Shown here: positions 25,157-33,796 of the stretch, one piece after another
How positions within the stretch are numbered: position 1 is the first letter of the stretch
Layout of the letters: each line of letters begins with the position of its first letter
NCBI RefSeq assembly: GCF_014673495.1
Contig: NZ_CP051006.1
Span: 5,828,001 to 5,892,000, forward strand
Length of the DNA: 64,000 nucleotides
Source of the DNA: Streptomyces griseofuscus
Lineage (GTDB): Bacteria; Actinomycetota; Actinomycetes; Streptomycetales; Streptomycetaceae
Direction of reading: 5' to 3'
Made by a program: the position numbers and the translations under genes
The notes under the pieces: model-generated
The model's database searches: none
What the model saw: only the letters and a program-made list of their open reading frames with translations
What the model was told of the DNA's origin: nothing

Positions 25157-25758
25157 CGCGCCGCTCCGCCCCGCCCGCGATAGCCGAGGGCACGCTGCAA
25201 GGGGTCCTGCTGGGTGTCACCGGACCCGCTGAGCCGGGCCCGGAACAGAGCGGCGAGCCGATGGCCGAAGTCGTCCGCCTCGGCCTCGTCCGTCTCCCGG
25301 GAGCCGTTGCGCGCGGCCACCGTGAGCGCCGTCTCCGGCCAGCCGGGCGTGTCCGCGAAGGCGCGGGCCGCCGCGTCACCGGCGAGGTGATGGTGCCGGT
25401 GCCCGGCGTGCAGATGCCACAACTCATGTCCGAGAATGACCAGTTGCTGCACGTCCTCGGCCCGGTCCTCCACGATGACCAGGTCGAAGTCGGCGAACTC
25501 CACCCACAGCCCGGTCACTTCGATCTCGTCCGGGAAGCGTTCGAAGCGCAGCTCCAGCGGCCGTCCGCCGCGCAGCACGCTCATCTCCTCGCACAGCGCC
25601 CGGCACAACCCCCGTACGCCGTCGGGGGCTTCGGGCCGGGCGCGGACCGCCGAGGCCAGTTCGCCGGCGAGGGAACGCATGGCGGTGCCGGAGCCGCCGG
25701 GGCGTCGCAGTCGTGCGGTCAGCTGTGCCGTCCGCCGGCGCGCGCCCGCGATGCCCAT
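25153..25758 (-). CDS. ImmA/IrrE-family zinc metallopeptidase
   Basis: This 201-residue protein contains the zinc motif HELWHLHAGH at about residues 109-118, preceded by a hydrophobic strand (DLVIVEDRAED) and followed by a helix with ADDFGHRLAALF that could supply the third ligand. ImmA/IrrE peptidases cleave XRE-type repressors to switch on mobile element or stress genes; in Streptomyces they are often labelled toxin. No XRE gene is adjacent here, so any substrate is encoded elsewhere. The ATG at 25758 is preceded by AAGGGA; an upstream in-frame extension is rich in Arg and Glu and unlikely. It is first in a coupled unit with the MAB_1171c-type gene. Confidence 0.8.
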   Translation of the reverse strand: MGIAGARRRTAQLTARLRRPGGSGTAMRSLAGELASAVRARPEAPDGVRGLCRALCEEMSVLRGGRPLELRFERFPDEIEVTGLWVEFADFDLVIVEDRAEDVQQLVILGHELWHLHAGHRHHHLAGDAAARAFADTPGWPETALTVAARNGSRETDEAEADDFGHRLAALFRARLSGSGDTQQDPLQRALGYRGRGGAAR

Positions 25759-25913
25759 CCGTTCCCTTTCCCGCCGTCCGCCGCTTCCCGCGATTCGCCG
25801 CGACTCCTCATGGCTCACGGCTCTTCACGGCTCCGCGCGACTCCTCGCCGCCGGAGCCCCATCGAGCGTACGCGCCGGGATATGCCCGCGTCACGCGATC
25901 TCAGGGGCGTGGT

Positions 25914-28859
25914 TCAAGACACAACCAACCCTCCGGCGGCCTTGCCCAGCAGCGTCAGGCAGACCTCGCCCGGACCCGACAGCGTGGTGAACTCGGACAG
26001 CACGGCCAGCGCGAGCGTGTTCTCGCCGCGCGTCCGCAGCACCCCGTTGGGCAGCGCGAACGTGTGCTGCGGGCCCACGTTGTTGATGTACTGGCCCATG
26101 TTCCAGCCGTTGAGGAAGATCTGCGCCCGGTAGGCCCGGTACGGATCGTCCTGAAGCGTCAGCCCGACCGAGGCGTCCACATCGCCGGGCACCGCCAGCC
26201 GGAAGGTCGTGCGGTACCAGGTCACTCCCTGATACCGCTCGGCGCGCGGGAAGTCCACAAACTCCCAGTCGCGGTCCTCGAACCCCGGCAGATGCCAGCC
26301 CGAACGCTCGCCGTGCAGACCGCCGTTGTTCAGCGGCCCGCGCACCGGGTCGGCGCGGCCCTCGCCCTGGATCCGCCAACTCACCTCGGGCGACGCCCCC
26401 TTGAAGACCGCCGCGGTAAGACCCCGGGCGGCCTTGTGGGTGTCGTCCGACGTGCCGTCCTGGTCGTGCTGCATCCGCCGGACGAGGACGGACAGCACAT
26501 GGCGGCCGGGGGAGCGCAGCGCGTCGCGCACCGGGAAGGAGGCCGTGTCCGACCAGGTCCCCTTGCGGATCGTGGCGGCGTCCGGCACCGGCATCCGGTG
26601 CGTGCCCAGCGGTTCCCCGTCCAGCCAGGCCATCAGCATCCCCTGGGTGCCGGTGCTGTAGCCGAGCGCGACCTCGGAGATGTCGCCGGAGTCCTCGAAG
26701 ACACCCCGGTACCAGACGTCCCCGTAGTGGAACCCGTAGTCGTCGGCGAACAGCACCGGCTGACCGTCCGGGACGGCCGAAGTGCTGTACGACGTCTTCT
26801 TGTCCGCCTTCTTCCACTTCGAGTCGTCGTAGCTCGGGCCCACCTCGGGGTTCTCCCGGCACATCCGCCACCTGCCCAGCGCGGGCAGCCGGACGTCCGG
26901 TACGGCGGGCAGCATCTCGGTGGTCATCAGGCTGCCGGACATCGTCACCCGGGTGGCCAGCCTGCGCCCGTTCCACACCAGCCGGGAGATGCCGCGCGGC
27001 CCCCACACCTCCACGCTCGTCGGGTCGGTGATGTCACCGGTCAAGTGGACCTCGGCGCCGCGCAGTTCGACATGGCGCAGCAGCTGGGGGCCGTAGACCA
27101 GCAGGGACCCGGACGGGGTGTCGTACGGGAACAGCCGTACGGAGGTGGCGTCGTCGGCGAAGAGCAGGAGCAGCGGGGTGTCGGTGTCGCCCTTCTCCAC
27201 CAGCACCCGGATCAGGCCGCTCTGCCCGAGGGGGGCGTTCACATGCAGGCCCGAGTCGTCCACGCCCCAGGCGGCCTCCGGGTCGAGCCGCATGACGTCC
27301 GGGTCGGCGTCGCACTCCAGCACCAGCTCGGCCATCTCGCCCTTGCGCCCGGTGAACACGGCGACGTCCTGCCGCCCGGCGGTCAGGCACATGGCCGGCT
27401 GCACGGTCGCGTACTTCAGCTTCCGCCTGCCCAGCGATAGACCGGTGGTCAGCAGCTTGGCGTCCTTGCCCGGCACGGTGATCCGCACCCGCCCCTCGGC
27501 GGTGGGCAGATCGGCCGCGACCGGTTCGGCGGCGTCGTTGCGCGCGATGTACACATGGGCGCCGGTGTCCGGGTTGGCCAGGTGGTAGACCTTCAGCCCC
27601 TTGGCGCGCACCTCCGCCGCGCGGTCCAGCTTGGCGAAGTCGGGTACGCGTTGCAGCAGATGCCCGAGCTGGTGCATCGGGGCGATCTTCGCGGTGACGT
27701 TGCGGGCCTCGTCGATCGCGGCGCCGTAGTCGTACGACGTGTAGACGACCGGCGCGGGCAGCCAGCCCCAGGAGGTGCCGCCGAAGGTCATGTAGACGTT
27801 GTGCAGCGTGATGCCGTTGGCCAAGTTGGTCAGGTAGAAGCGGCGTTCGTAGGCGGAGTCCCGGCTGCGGCGGGCCTCGGCATAGCCCTTGCCGTCGTAG
27901 AAGGAACCACCCCACGGGTCGAACCAGCCACCGCCGAACTCGGGCACGAACCCGGGCGTGGCGGGCGAGGCGCTGGCGCCGCCCTTCGCCCCGCCGGGCC
28001 CGAACGTCCCCCAGTCCGGCGGGGTCTGGGACGGCGAGGGGTACCCGTCGAAGCCGTACAGCCAACCGCCGTGCTCACCACCGGTGTCGAAGGAGCCGGG
28101 GGTCCAGTACCCGTTGCGCCCCTTGTCGTTGTGGAACAGCGGTACGTCGATGCCGTCGGCGCGCACCTTCTTGTACAGGTGGGACATGTAGGCGCGGCTG
28201 TCGGCCGAATCCACGTGCGCGTCGAACTCGTTCTCGATCTGGTAGAGCAGCACGGTGCCCTTGCCCTGCGTGAACAGGTGCTCGCGGGCGATCCGGTTCA
28301 CCCGCGTCAGCCACTCGTCCACATGGCCGAGGTACGTCGGGTCGGCCGAGCGGGCGCGCCCCTTCGTCGCGGTCAGCCAGCCGGGGAAACCGCCGCCGTC
28401 CACCTCGGCGTTGATGTACGGGCCCGGGCGCAGGATGACGTAGAGCCCGGTCTCGGCGGCCGTGCGCAGGAACAGGTCCAGGTCGCGGACGCCGGAGAAG
28501 TCGTAGCTGCCCGGGGCGGGGGAGTGGTAGTTCCAGGCGACGTAGATGCTCACCGCGTTGTAGCCGTGCGCGCGCATCTTCTGGAGCACGTCCCGCCACA
28601 GGGCGGGGCTCGGCAGCCGGAAGGGGTGCAGTTCGCCGGACCACACGACCAGTCGTCTGCCGTCCACCAGCAGGGAGTAGCGGTCGTACCCGATGGTGTG
28701 GTGCTCGCCGTCGGCGCGCGGCGGGGCGGGCACCGGGCCGGTCGGCACGCTGCGGGCCGCGTACGCCGAGGGCGCTCCGGTTCCGCCGCTGCCGCCCAGG
28801 GCGAGGCCGAGCGCGGCCGAGCCGGTCAGGGCACTGAAGGTACGTCTGCTGAGCGCCAA
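25914..28859 (-). CDS. Tat-exported GH35 beta-galactosidase
   Basis: This 981-residue glycoside hydrolase of family 35 removes terminal beta-galactose. The TTG start at 28859 is chosen because GGGAGG lies seven bases upstream and the product then begins with a twin-arginine signal (SRRTFSALTG). The catalytic barrel carries the acid/base Glu211 in QIENEF and the nucleophile Glu307 in VPEFGGGW. The long C-terminal part has jelly-roll beta domains typical of large GH35 enzymes (NGWNMGQYINNVGPQ). It lies divergent from an Rrf2-type regulator. The likely substrate is plant or arabinogalactan-type galactan, which is an inference. Confidence 0.9.
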   Translation of the reverse strand: MALSRRTFSALTGSAALGLALGGSGGTGAPSAYAARSVPTGPVPAPPRADGEHHTIGYDRYSLLVDGRRLVVWSGELHPFRLPSPALWRDVLQKMRAHGYNAVSIYVAWNYHSPAPGSYDFSGVRDLDLFLRTAAETGLYVILRPGPYINAEVDGGGFPGWLTATKGRARSADPTYLGHVDEWLTRVNRIAREHLFTQGKGTVLLYQIENEFDAHVDSADSRAYMSHLYKKVRADGIDVPLFHNDKGRNGYWTPGSFDTGGEHGGWLYGFDGYPSPSQTPPDWGTFGPGGAKGGASASPATPGFVPEFGGGWFDPWGGSFYDGKGYAEARRSRDSAYERRFYLTNLANGITLHNVYMTFGGTSWGWLPAPVVYTSYDYGAAIDEARNVTAKIAPMHQLGHLLQRVPDFAKLDRAAEVRAKGLKVYHLANPDTGAHVYIARNDAAEPVAADLPTAEGRVRITVPGKDAKLLTTGLSLGRRKLKYATVQPAMCLTAGRQDVAVFTGRKGEMAELVLECDADPDVMRLDPEAAWGVDDSGLHVNAPLGQSGLIRVLVEKGDTDTPLLLLFADDATSVRLFPYDTPSGSLLVYGPQLLRHVELRGAEVHLTGDITDPTSVEVWGPRGISRLVWNGRRLATRVTMSGSLMTTEMLPAVPDVRLPALGRWRMCRENPEVGPSYDDSKWKKADKKTSYSTSAVPDGQPVLFADDYGFHYGDVWYRGVFEDSGDISEVALGYSTGTQGMLMAWLDGEPLGTHRMPVPDAATIRKGTWSDTASFPVRDALRSPGRHVLSVLVRRMQHDQDGTSDDTHKAARGLTAAVFKGASPEVSWRIQGEGRADPVRGPLNNGGLHGERSGWHLPGFEDRDWEFVDFPRAERYQGVTWYRTTFRLAVPGDVDASVGLTLQDDPYRAYRAQIFLNGWNMGQYINNVGPQHTFALPNGVLRTRGENTLALAVLSEFTTLSGPGEVCLTLLGKAAGGLVVS

Positions 28860-28934
28860 GGTGGATCCTCCCGGCGATCTTACGGGGCGCGGATTCCGGC
28901 CATTCTCCACGCGAGGACGTCCCACAATGGATCC

Positions 28935-29393
28935 ATGAGGATCTCGGCACGGGCGGATTACGCGGTACGGGCGGTACTGGAGCTGGCCGTACGGCAGGGT
29001 AACGGCCCGGTGAAGGCAGAGGAAATCGCGGCCGCGCAGGGGATTCCGCACAAGTTCCTGGAAGGGATCCTCGGTGATCTGCGGCGCGCCGGGATCGTGG
29101 ACAGCAGGCGTGGCGGGGGCGGCGGTTACCGGCTCGCCCGCGAGGCTCCGGCGATCACCGTGGCCGATGTCATCCGGGGCGTGGACGGCCCGATCGTCTC
29201 CGTGCGCGGCGAACGCCCGACGGGCCTGACCTACACCGGCACCGCCGAACCCCTGCTCCCGCTGTGGATCGCCCTGCGCGCGGGCGTCCGCCGCATCCTG
29301 GAGGGCGTGACGATCGGGGACCTGGCGTCGGGCACGCTGCCGGACCCGGTCCGGGCGCTGGCGGCGGAACCGGCGGCGTGGGAGAACCCGTAG
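28935..29393 (+). CDS. Rrf2-family transcriptional regulator without iron-sulfur cysteines
   Basis: This 152-residue protein has the Rrf2 winged helix (RISARADYAVRAVLELA, IPHKFLEGILGDLRRAG and GGYRLAR). It contains no cysteine at all, so it cannot bind an iron-sulfur cluster as IscR, NsrR or RsrR do and belongs with the cluster-free Rrf2 proteins such as CymR. The ATG at 28935 is used; an overlapping ATG at 28927 is out of frame. It is divergent from the GH35 gene, 75 bp away, and may regulate it or itself. The effector is unknown. Confidence 0.85.
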   Translation: MRISARADYAVRAVLELAVRQGNGPVKAEEIAAAQGIPHKFLEGILGDLRRAGIVDSRRGGGGGYRLAREAPAITVADVIRGVDGPIVSVRGERPTGLTYTGTAEPLLPLWIALRAGVRRILEGVTIGDLASGTLPDPVRALAAEPAAWENP

Positions 29394-29423
29394 ACCGCCG
29401 ACCGGTGCACGGAGCCCGCCCGG

Positions 29424-30473
29424 TCATGTCCCCTTCGGGCTGCGGGGCCGCTCACCGCGGCCCGTGCCCCGCGGGCGGACGTAGGGCCCCGGGGCCGGTG
29501 TGAGACGCCCTCCGGTGATGAGGGAACCGGCCTGTTTCAAGCCGCGGACACGGATGCTCACCTCGTAGCCGCCGATGTCCGGGATCGACGCGATCTGCCG
29601 GGTCAGGAAGCGGTAGAGGTCGTCGGTGTCACGGCAGATGACGACGGCCATGATGTTGTCGGGTCCGCTGATGGCACCGGCGAAGGCGATCTGGTCGTGC
29701 CGGGCGATCTCCTCGCCGACCGCCTCAAGCCGGCGCGGCGGGACACGCAGCCAGAGCGTGGCGTGGAGATGGTGCCCGAGCAGTTCGGGGAGCAGGTCCA
29801 CGTCGTAGGCGAGGGCGCCGGACTCCTCCAGCGCCGCCAGCCTGCGCAGGACCCGGCCCTTGCTCCAGCCCGTCTCGGCGGCCAGCCGGGCATGGGTGGC
29901 ACGGCCGTCCTCGGCGAGCGCGGCGAGCAGCGGCCGGTCCTCGTCCGTGATCTCCCGGTACGGCCCCGACGGGAGTGCGGCGCCGGCGGTCAGCAGGGCC
30001 TGCTGCTCCGCCGTCAGATGGCCGCCGTAGCCGTTCCATTCGGCGGACAGCCCGGTGCCGAAGCCGTGCAGGATCATGTCGATGTGCAGGTTCAGCACGG
30101 CCGAGGTGCGGGGGAGCTCCTTCAGGAGCACGGTGTCCCCGGAGTCGCCCGCCGAGGAGCGCAGCAGGCAGATGATCTCCGAGCCGCCCGAGGCGAGCCG
30201 CGCGAACGACACCTCGGGGCGGCGCACCAGGGCCTCGGCCAGCGCCCCCACCCGGTCCGGCCGGCAGGCGATCCGGGCGACCCACTCGACCTGCCCGTAC
30301 GAGGCGGGGGTGACCCGGCCGTGGACGCGGACCACACCGCTGCGCACCAGCGCCTGGTAGCGGCGGGCGACGGTCTGCTCGGAAGCGCCCACCGCCTCGG
30401 CGATCCGGGCGAAGGGGGCGCGGGCCGAGCACTGGAGAGCGCGGATGATCTGTCGGTCCATGGCGTCGGGCAT
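29424..30473 (-). CDS. Tandem-domain Lrp/AsnC-family regulator
   Basis: This 349-residue protein contains two Lrp/AsnC units. The first helix-turn-helix (RQIIRALQCSARAPFARIAEAV) is followed by a ligand-type region, and a second HTH begins near residue 178 (DRPLLAALAEDGRATHARLA) followed by a second RAM-like domain (ISGPDNIMAVVICRDTDDLY). Most Lrp proteins have one unit of about 150 residues; doubled forms occur in actinobacteria. Such regulators sense amino acids or related small molecules. The start could be 30473 or the ATG at 30461. It is divergent from the MFS exporter at 30578, so regulation of that exporter is likely. An inverted TCCAT/ATGGA pair lies in the 104-bp gap. Confidence 0.85.
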   Translation of the reverse strand: MPDAMDRQIIRALQCSARAPFARIAEAVGASEQTVARRYQALVRSGVVRVHGRVTPASYGQVEWVARIACRPDRVGALAEALVRRPEVSFARLASGGSEIICLLRSSAGDSGDTVLLKELPRTSAVLNLHIDMILHGFGTGLSAEWNGYGGHLTAEQQALLTAGAALPSGPYREITDEDRPLLAALAEDGRATHARLAAETGWSKGRVLRRLAALEESGALAYDVDLLPELLGHHLHATLWLRVPPRRLEAVGEEIARHDQIAFAGAISGPDNIMAVVICRDTDDLYRFLTRQIASIPDIGGYEVSIRVRGLKQAGSLITGGRLTPAPGPYVRPRGTGRGERPRSPKGT

Positions 30474-30577
30474 GAGCGAATCGTTCCATGAAGAGCTGGA
30501 CTATGGAGGTTTTGGCCCGGCGCGAGGGGTCTGTTTGGAGCACGGCCCGATGGTCGCCGAAGGTGAGGGGCGTACCA

Positions 30578-32116
30578 ATGGAAAGGACGCGTGTTCCCAT
30601 GCGTAAATGGCTGCCCCTCCTGGCGGTCTGTCTCGGCTCGTTCATGCTGCTGATCGACGTCACCATCGTGAATGTCGCCCTCCCCGACATGTCCCTCGCC
30701 CTGCACAGCACGTTCGCCTCGCTGCAATGGGTGATCGACGCCTACGCCCTGGCCCTCGCCGTGGTGCTGCTCGGCGTGGGAGCGCTTGCCGACCTGACCG
30801 GGCACCGGCGCGTCTATCTGGGCGGCCTCGTGGCCTTCGCGCTCGCCTCCGCGGTGTGCGGCGCGGCGCCGAACCCGGGCCTGCTGATCGCGGCCCGCGC
30901 CGTACAGGGGCTCGGGGGCGCCGCGATGTTCGCGACCGCGTTCCCGCTCCTGAACGCCTCCTACCAGGGGCGCGACCGGGGCACCGCGTACGGCGTGTGG
31001 GGCGCGGTCTCCGGCGCCGCGGCCGCGGTCGGGCCCGTCCTCGGCGGTCTGCTCACCGAGGCCGTCGACTGGCGGTGGATCTTCTACGTCAACATCCCGA
31101 TCAGCGTGGTGGCGGTCCTGCTGGCGGTGAAGGCCCTGTCCGCGGACCGGCCCACGTCCGGGCGCCGCCCCGACTGGACGGGAACCGCGCTGTTCACCGT
31201 GGCCGCCGCGGCCCTCGTCCTCGGGGTGATCCGGGCCCAGGAGCACGGCTGGACCTCCGGCGCGGTCCTGGGCCTGTTCGCCCTCGCCGTCGTCGCCTTC
31301 CTCGTCTTCCTGGCCGTCCAGGTCCGCTCGCCGCACGCGATGCTCGACCTGTCCCTGTTCCGCAGCCGCTCGTTCAGCGGGATCATGATCGCGTCGCTGA
31401 CGGTGAACGTCGCGGCGTTCGCGATGCTCGCCTACACGTCGATCTGGCTCCAGTCCCTGCTCGGGCTGACTCCGCTGGAGGCGGGGCTGACCGGACTGCC
31501 GCTGTCCGTGGCCTCGTTCTTCACCTCGCTGGTCGTCGGCCGCTTCCTGCACGGCGCCCGCCCGCAGCTGCTGATAGGCGGCGGCATGGTGCTGATCGGT
31601 GCCGGTGCCCTGGCCGAGAGCGTGCTGATCGGCGCGGGCTCCGACTGGACGGCGCTGATCGTCGGCTACGCGGTGATCGGCGTCGGAGTCGGCGCGACGC
31701 TGCCCACGCTGGGCTCCTCGGCCACCGCGGCGGTGGGCTTCCAGCGCGCCGGGATGGCCGCGGGCGCGACCAACAGCGCCCGCCAGCTGGGCCATGCGAT
31801 CGGCATCGCCGTGCTCGGCAGCGTCTTCGCGTCCGCGTCGGCCGCGTGGCTCACCGACCACCACATCCAGGGCGGCACCGCCCTCGGCCGGGCCCTCTCC
31901 GGGGGCGGCGCGGGCCACGTCCTGGCCGCGACCCCGCCCACGGACCGCGCGCAGCTGGCCGACGCCCTGCACGGCGCCGCCGCGCACGCCCTGCGGGCCG
32001 GCTTCACCGTCGCCGGCGTCGTGGGCCTGGTCGCCGGCCTCCTGGCCCTGCTCCTGATGCGCCCCCAGCGGGTCGCCCCGGCGGTGGAACAACCGCCGGT
32101 CCCCGCCCACGCCTGA
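30578..32116 (+). CDS. MFS drug exporter, DHA2 (EmrB/QacA-like) family
   Basis: This 512-residue membrane protein has about 14 hydrophobic segments. The DHA2 signature LIDVTIVNVALPDM is in the first helix, the loop motif LADLTGHRRVYLGG follows, and motif C-like GAVSGAAAAVGPVLGG is in helix five. Such proteins export drugs or metabolites using the proton gradient. The ATG at 30578 has AGGTGAGGGG seven bases upstream; the ATG at 30599 is the alternative. It is divergent from the tandem Lrp regulator. A strong hairpin after the stop separates it from the convergent DUF397 gene. The substrate is unknown. Confidence 0.9.
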   Translation: MERTRVPMRKWLPLLAVCLGSFMLLIDVTIVNVALPDMSLALHSTFASLQWVIDAYALALAVVLLGVGALADLTGHRRVYLGGLVAFALASAVCGAAPNPGLLIAARAVQGLGGAAMFATAFPLLNASYQGRDRGTAYGVWGAVSGAAAAVGPVLGGLLTEAVDWRWIFYVNIPISVVAVLLAVKALSADRPTSGRRPDWTGTALFTVAAAALVLGVIRAQEHGWTSGAVLGLFALAVVAFLVFLAVQVRSPHAMLDLSLFRSRSFSGIMIASLTVNVAAFAMLAYTSIWLQSLLGLTPLEAGLTGLPLSVASFFTSLVVGRFLHGARPQLLIGGGMVLIGAGALAESVLIGAGSDWTALIVGYAVIGVGVGATLPTLGSSATAAVGFQRAGMAAGATNSARQLGHAIGIAVLGSVFASASAAWLTDHHIQGGTALGRALSGGGAGHVLAATPPTDRAQLADALHGAAAHALRAGFTVAGVVGLVAGLLALLLMRPQRVAPAVEQPPVPAHA

Positions 32117-32130
32117 CCGGGCCCAGCCTC

Positions 32131-32173
32131 TCGCCTACGCCGGCGTGCTAGCTCTGCGCGCCGGCGTAGGCGA
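32131..32173. terminator. Bidirectional hairpin between the MFS and DUF397 genes
   Basis: TCGCCTACGCCGGCG (32131-32145) and CGCCGGCGTAGGCGA (32159-32173) are perfect 15-bp arms around a 13-base loop. The second arm lies inside the last codons of the DUF397 gene, so the hairpin serves both convergent transcripts. No U-tract follows, as is usual in Streptomyces. Confidence 0.75.
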
Positions 32174-32336
32174 CGAACGCCGACCAGGTGGTGGGGGTGA
32201 GGGCGAGCTGGGGGCCCTGTTTGGCTTTGGAGTCGCGGATGTGGATGGTGGCGGGGGTAGTGGCGACTTCGATGCAGTCATCCCCTGAGCCGCTGCTGTA
32301 GCTGCTCTTGTACCAGGCAAGTTCGGAGGTGCTCAT
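32148..32336 (-). CDS. DUF397 small protein
   Basis: This 62-residue protein has the DUF397 signature: WYKSSYSSGSGDDCIEVA near the start and IHIRDSK in the middle. In Streptomyces such proteins are encoded next to WhiJ-type XRE regulators and are thought to be their partners or antagonists in developmental control. Its ATG shares one base with the TAA of the upstream XRE gene (TAATG), so translation is coupled. The 3' end is part of a terminator hairpin. Confidence 0.9.
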   Translation of the reverse strand: MSTSELAWYKSSYSSGSGDDCIEVATTPATIHIRDSKAKQGPQLALTPTTWSAFVAYAGAQS

Positions 32337-33160
32337 TAGTCTCCTAGCATCCGTTGCAACAGGCCCCGTGAACCCGCAATGGAGAGAGCCTGTGAACGCA
32401 TCCTGGCATACCTTGACTGTACGACGCTGACCACGTTCGAGTCGGACATGAGCAGCCCGCACTCCTGACCTTCGTGGTACGCGAACCACTTGTGCTTCGG
32501 TGTTTCCAGCAGCCGAATCGGCCCATGCAGCCCGGCGTGTGAGTCCCTTTCCAAGGGCATGATCTGGATCTCGACATTGCGGAGTTCCGACACTTCCAGA
32601 AGGTGGCGGACCACTCCACGCGTGACCTCCCGGCCGCCAGTGTGACGCAGGAGCACCTGTTCCTCGATGATGAAGCTGAAAGACGTGTTCGGGCGCTCCC
32701 AAAGCAGTCGCTGGCGTTCGGCCCGAGCGGCCCAGCTGTCTTCGATCTGCTCGTCGGTCAAGGGCGGCAGCTCATCCAGGAACAACTGGCGTGCGTACGC
32801 CTCTGTCTGCAACAGCCCCGGGACCATCCGGCACTCGTAGGTGTAGAGCGTGATCGCCAGCTTCTCCAGCTCCGCCCACCTGCGGAACCACGCGGCCAGT
32901 CCCGGCTGCCGCTCCAGGTGCTTGAACGCCCTCTTCAACGCACCCGTGTTGCCCAGCGCTTCCTCCGCCGCCTCCACGAAGTCGAGATCCGGCATCCGGC
33001 GCCCCAACTCGATGGACGCGATGGTGTGTTTGGAGAACCCCACCAGCTCCCCAAGCTCCTCCCGGGTGAGTCGGTGATGTTCCCGGAGGGCCTGTACAAC
33101 CGCTCCGAACGTACGCAGACTGTCCGACGACTCCGGCTCACCGCCGATTCCTGGTGCCAT
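32336..33160 (-). CDS. XRE-family regulator with DUF5753 domain (WhiJ-like)
   Basis: This 274-residue protein (from the ATG at 33160) has an N-terminal helix-turn-helix at about residues 20-75 (LTREELGELVGFSKHTIASIE) and a C-terminal DUF5753 region with WFRRWAELEKLA, ECRMVPGLLQTEAYAR and IQIMPL. WhiJ-like regulators repress differentiation or antibiotic genes together with a small DUF397 partner, which follows here by one-base overlap. A GTG at 33175 is an alternative start; neither has a clear ribosome site. The coding sequence is noticeably less GC-rich than its neighbours. The divergent ATPase gene completes the usual triad. Confidence 0.9.
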   Translation of the reverse strand: MAPGIGGEPESSDSLRTFGAVVQALREHHRLTREELGELVGFSKHTIASIELGRRMPDLDFVEAAEEALGNTGALKRAFKHLERQPGLAAWFRRWAELEKLAITLYTYECRMVPGLLQTEAYARQLFLDELPPLTDEQIEDSWAARAERQRLLWERPNTSFSFIIEEQVLLRHTGGREVTRGVVRHLLEVSELRNVEIQIMPLERDSHAGLHGPIRLLETPKHKWFAYHEGQECGLLMSDSNVVSVVQSRYARMRSQALSIAGSRGLLQRMLGD

Positions 33161-33276
33161 GTGACAGATCGTCACGCCCCGTCATGAGTACTGTCCAGTC
33201 CGTGACCGCGTACGCCCGCGCAGCGTACACGCGTCACCCCTGGTGAACCCCCCTCCCCGCACCCCACATTGGGCGC

Positions 33277-33759
33277 ATGACAGCACTCCCGGTCATCACC
33301 CCCACACTCGTCCAGCGCCTCAGTTCCACCCCCCGCGGCGCACGCCTCGCGCGGCGGCTCGCCGTGGCGCAGTTGGATGGCTGGGGGTACGCCCATGACA
33401 GTGAGACCACCGAGGCCGTCGCCCTCGTCGTCGCCGAGCTCGCCGCGAACGCCGTCACCCACGGGCGCGTGCCGGGGCGGGACTTCGAGTTGCGGCTCGC
33501 CCGGGACGCGCACGGTATCCGGATCGAGGTGAGTGACACCCGGTCGGAGTGTCAGCCGCCCGGGCCGGGAAACGTGACCCCGCCCTCCCGCCTCGCCGAG
33601 TCCGGGCGCGGGCTGCTGCTCGTGGACGCGGTGGCCCGGTGCTGGGAGGTGGTGGACAAGGAGCCGCCGCCCGGGAAGACCGTGCGGGCCCTCGTCGCCG
33701 TACCGGCGTCTTTCGAGAACGTTTTCGATCCTGCGCCAAACATTCACAGCCGTGCCTAG
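33277..33759 (+). CDS. RsbW/SpoIIAB-like ATP-binding protein
   Basis: This 160-residue protein is a single HATPase domain: N-box VVAELAANAVTHG at about 51-63, G1-type IEVSDTR near 84-90 and G2 SGRGLLLVDAV near 107-117. Proteins of this size act as anti-sigma factors or as partners of WhiJ-type regulators in Streptomyces (AbaA-like loci). It is divergent from the XRE/DUF397 pair. The C-terminal 15 residues are variable. The start at 33277 lacks a clear ribosome site. Its target is not known. Confidence 0.88.
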   Translation: MTALPVITPTLVQRLSSTPRGARLARRLAVAQLDGWGYAHDSETTEAVALVVAELAANAVTHGRVPGRDFELRLARDAHGIRIEVSDTRSECQPPGPGNVTPPSRLAESGRGLLLVDAVARCWEVVDKEPPPGKTVRALVAVPASFENVFDPAPNIHSRA

Positions 33760-33796
33760 GAACGTGACGCGCGTCGACCCTAGTCTTCCGGGCGTC

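Noticed and set aside
25713..27440. Plus-strand frame of about 575 codons over the GH35 gene
   Set aside because: Composition of a shadow frame; the minus strand carries the GH35 domains.
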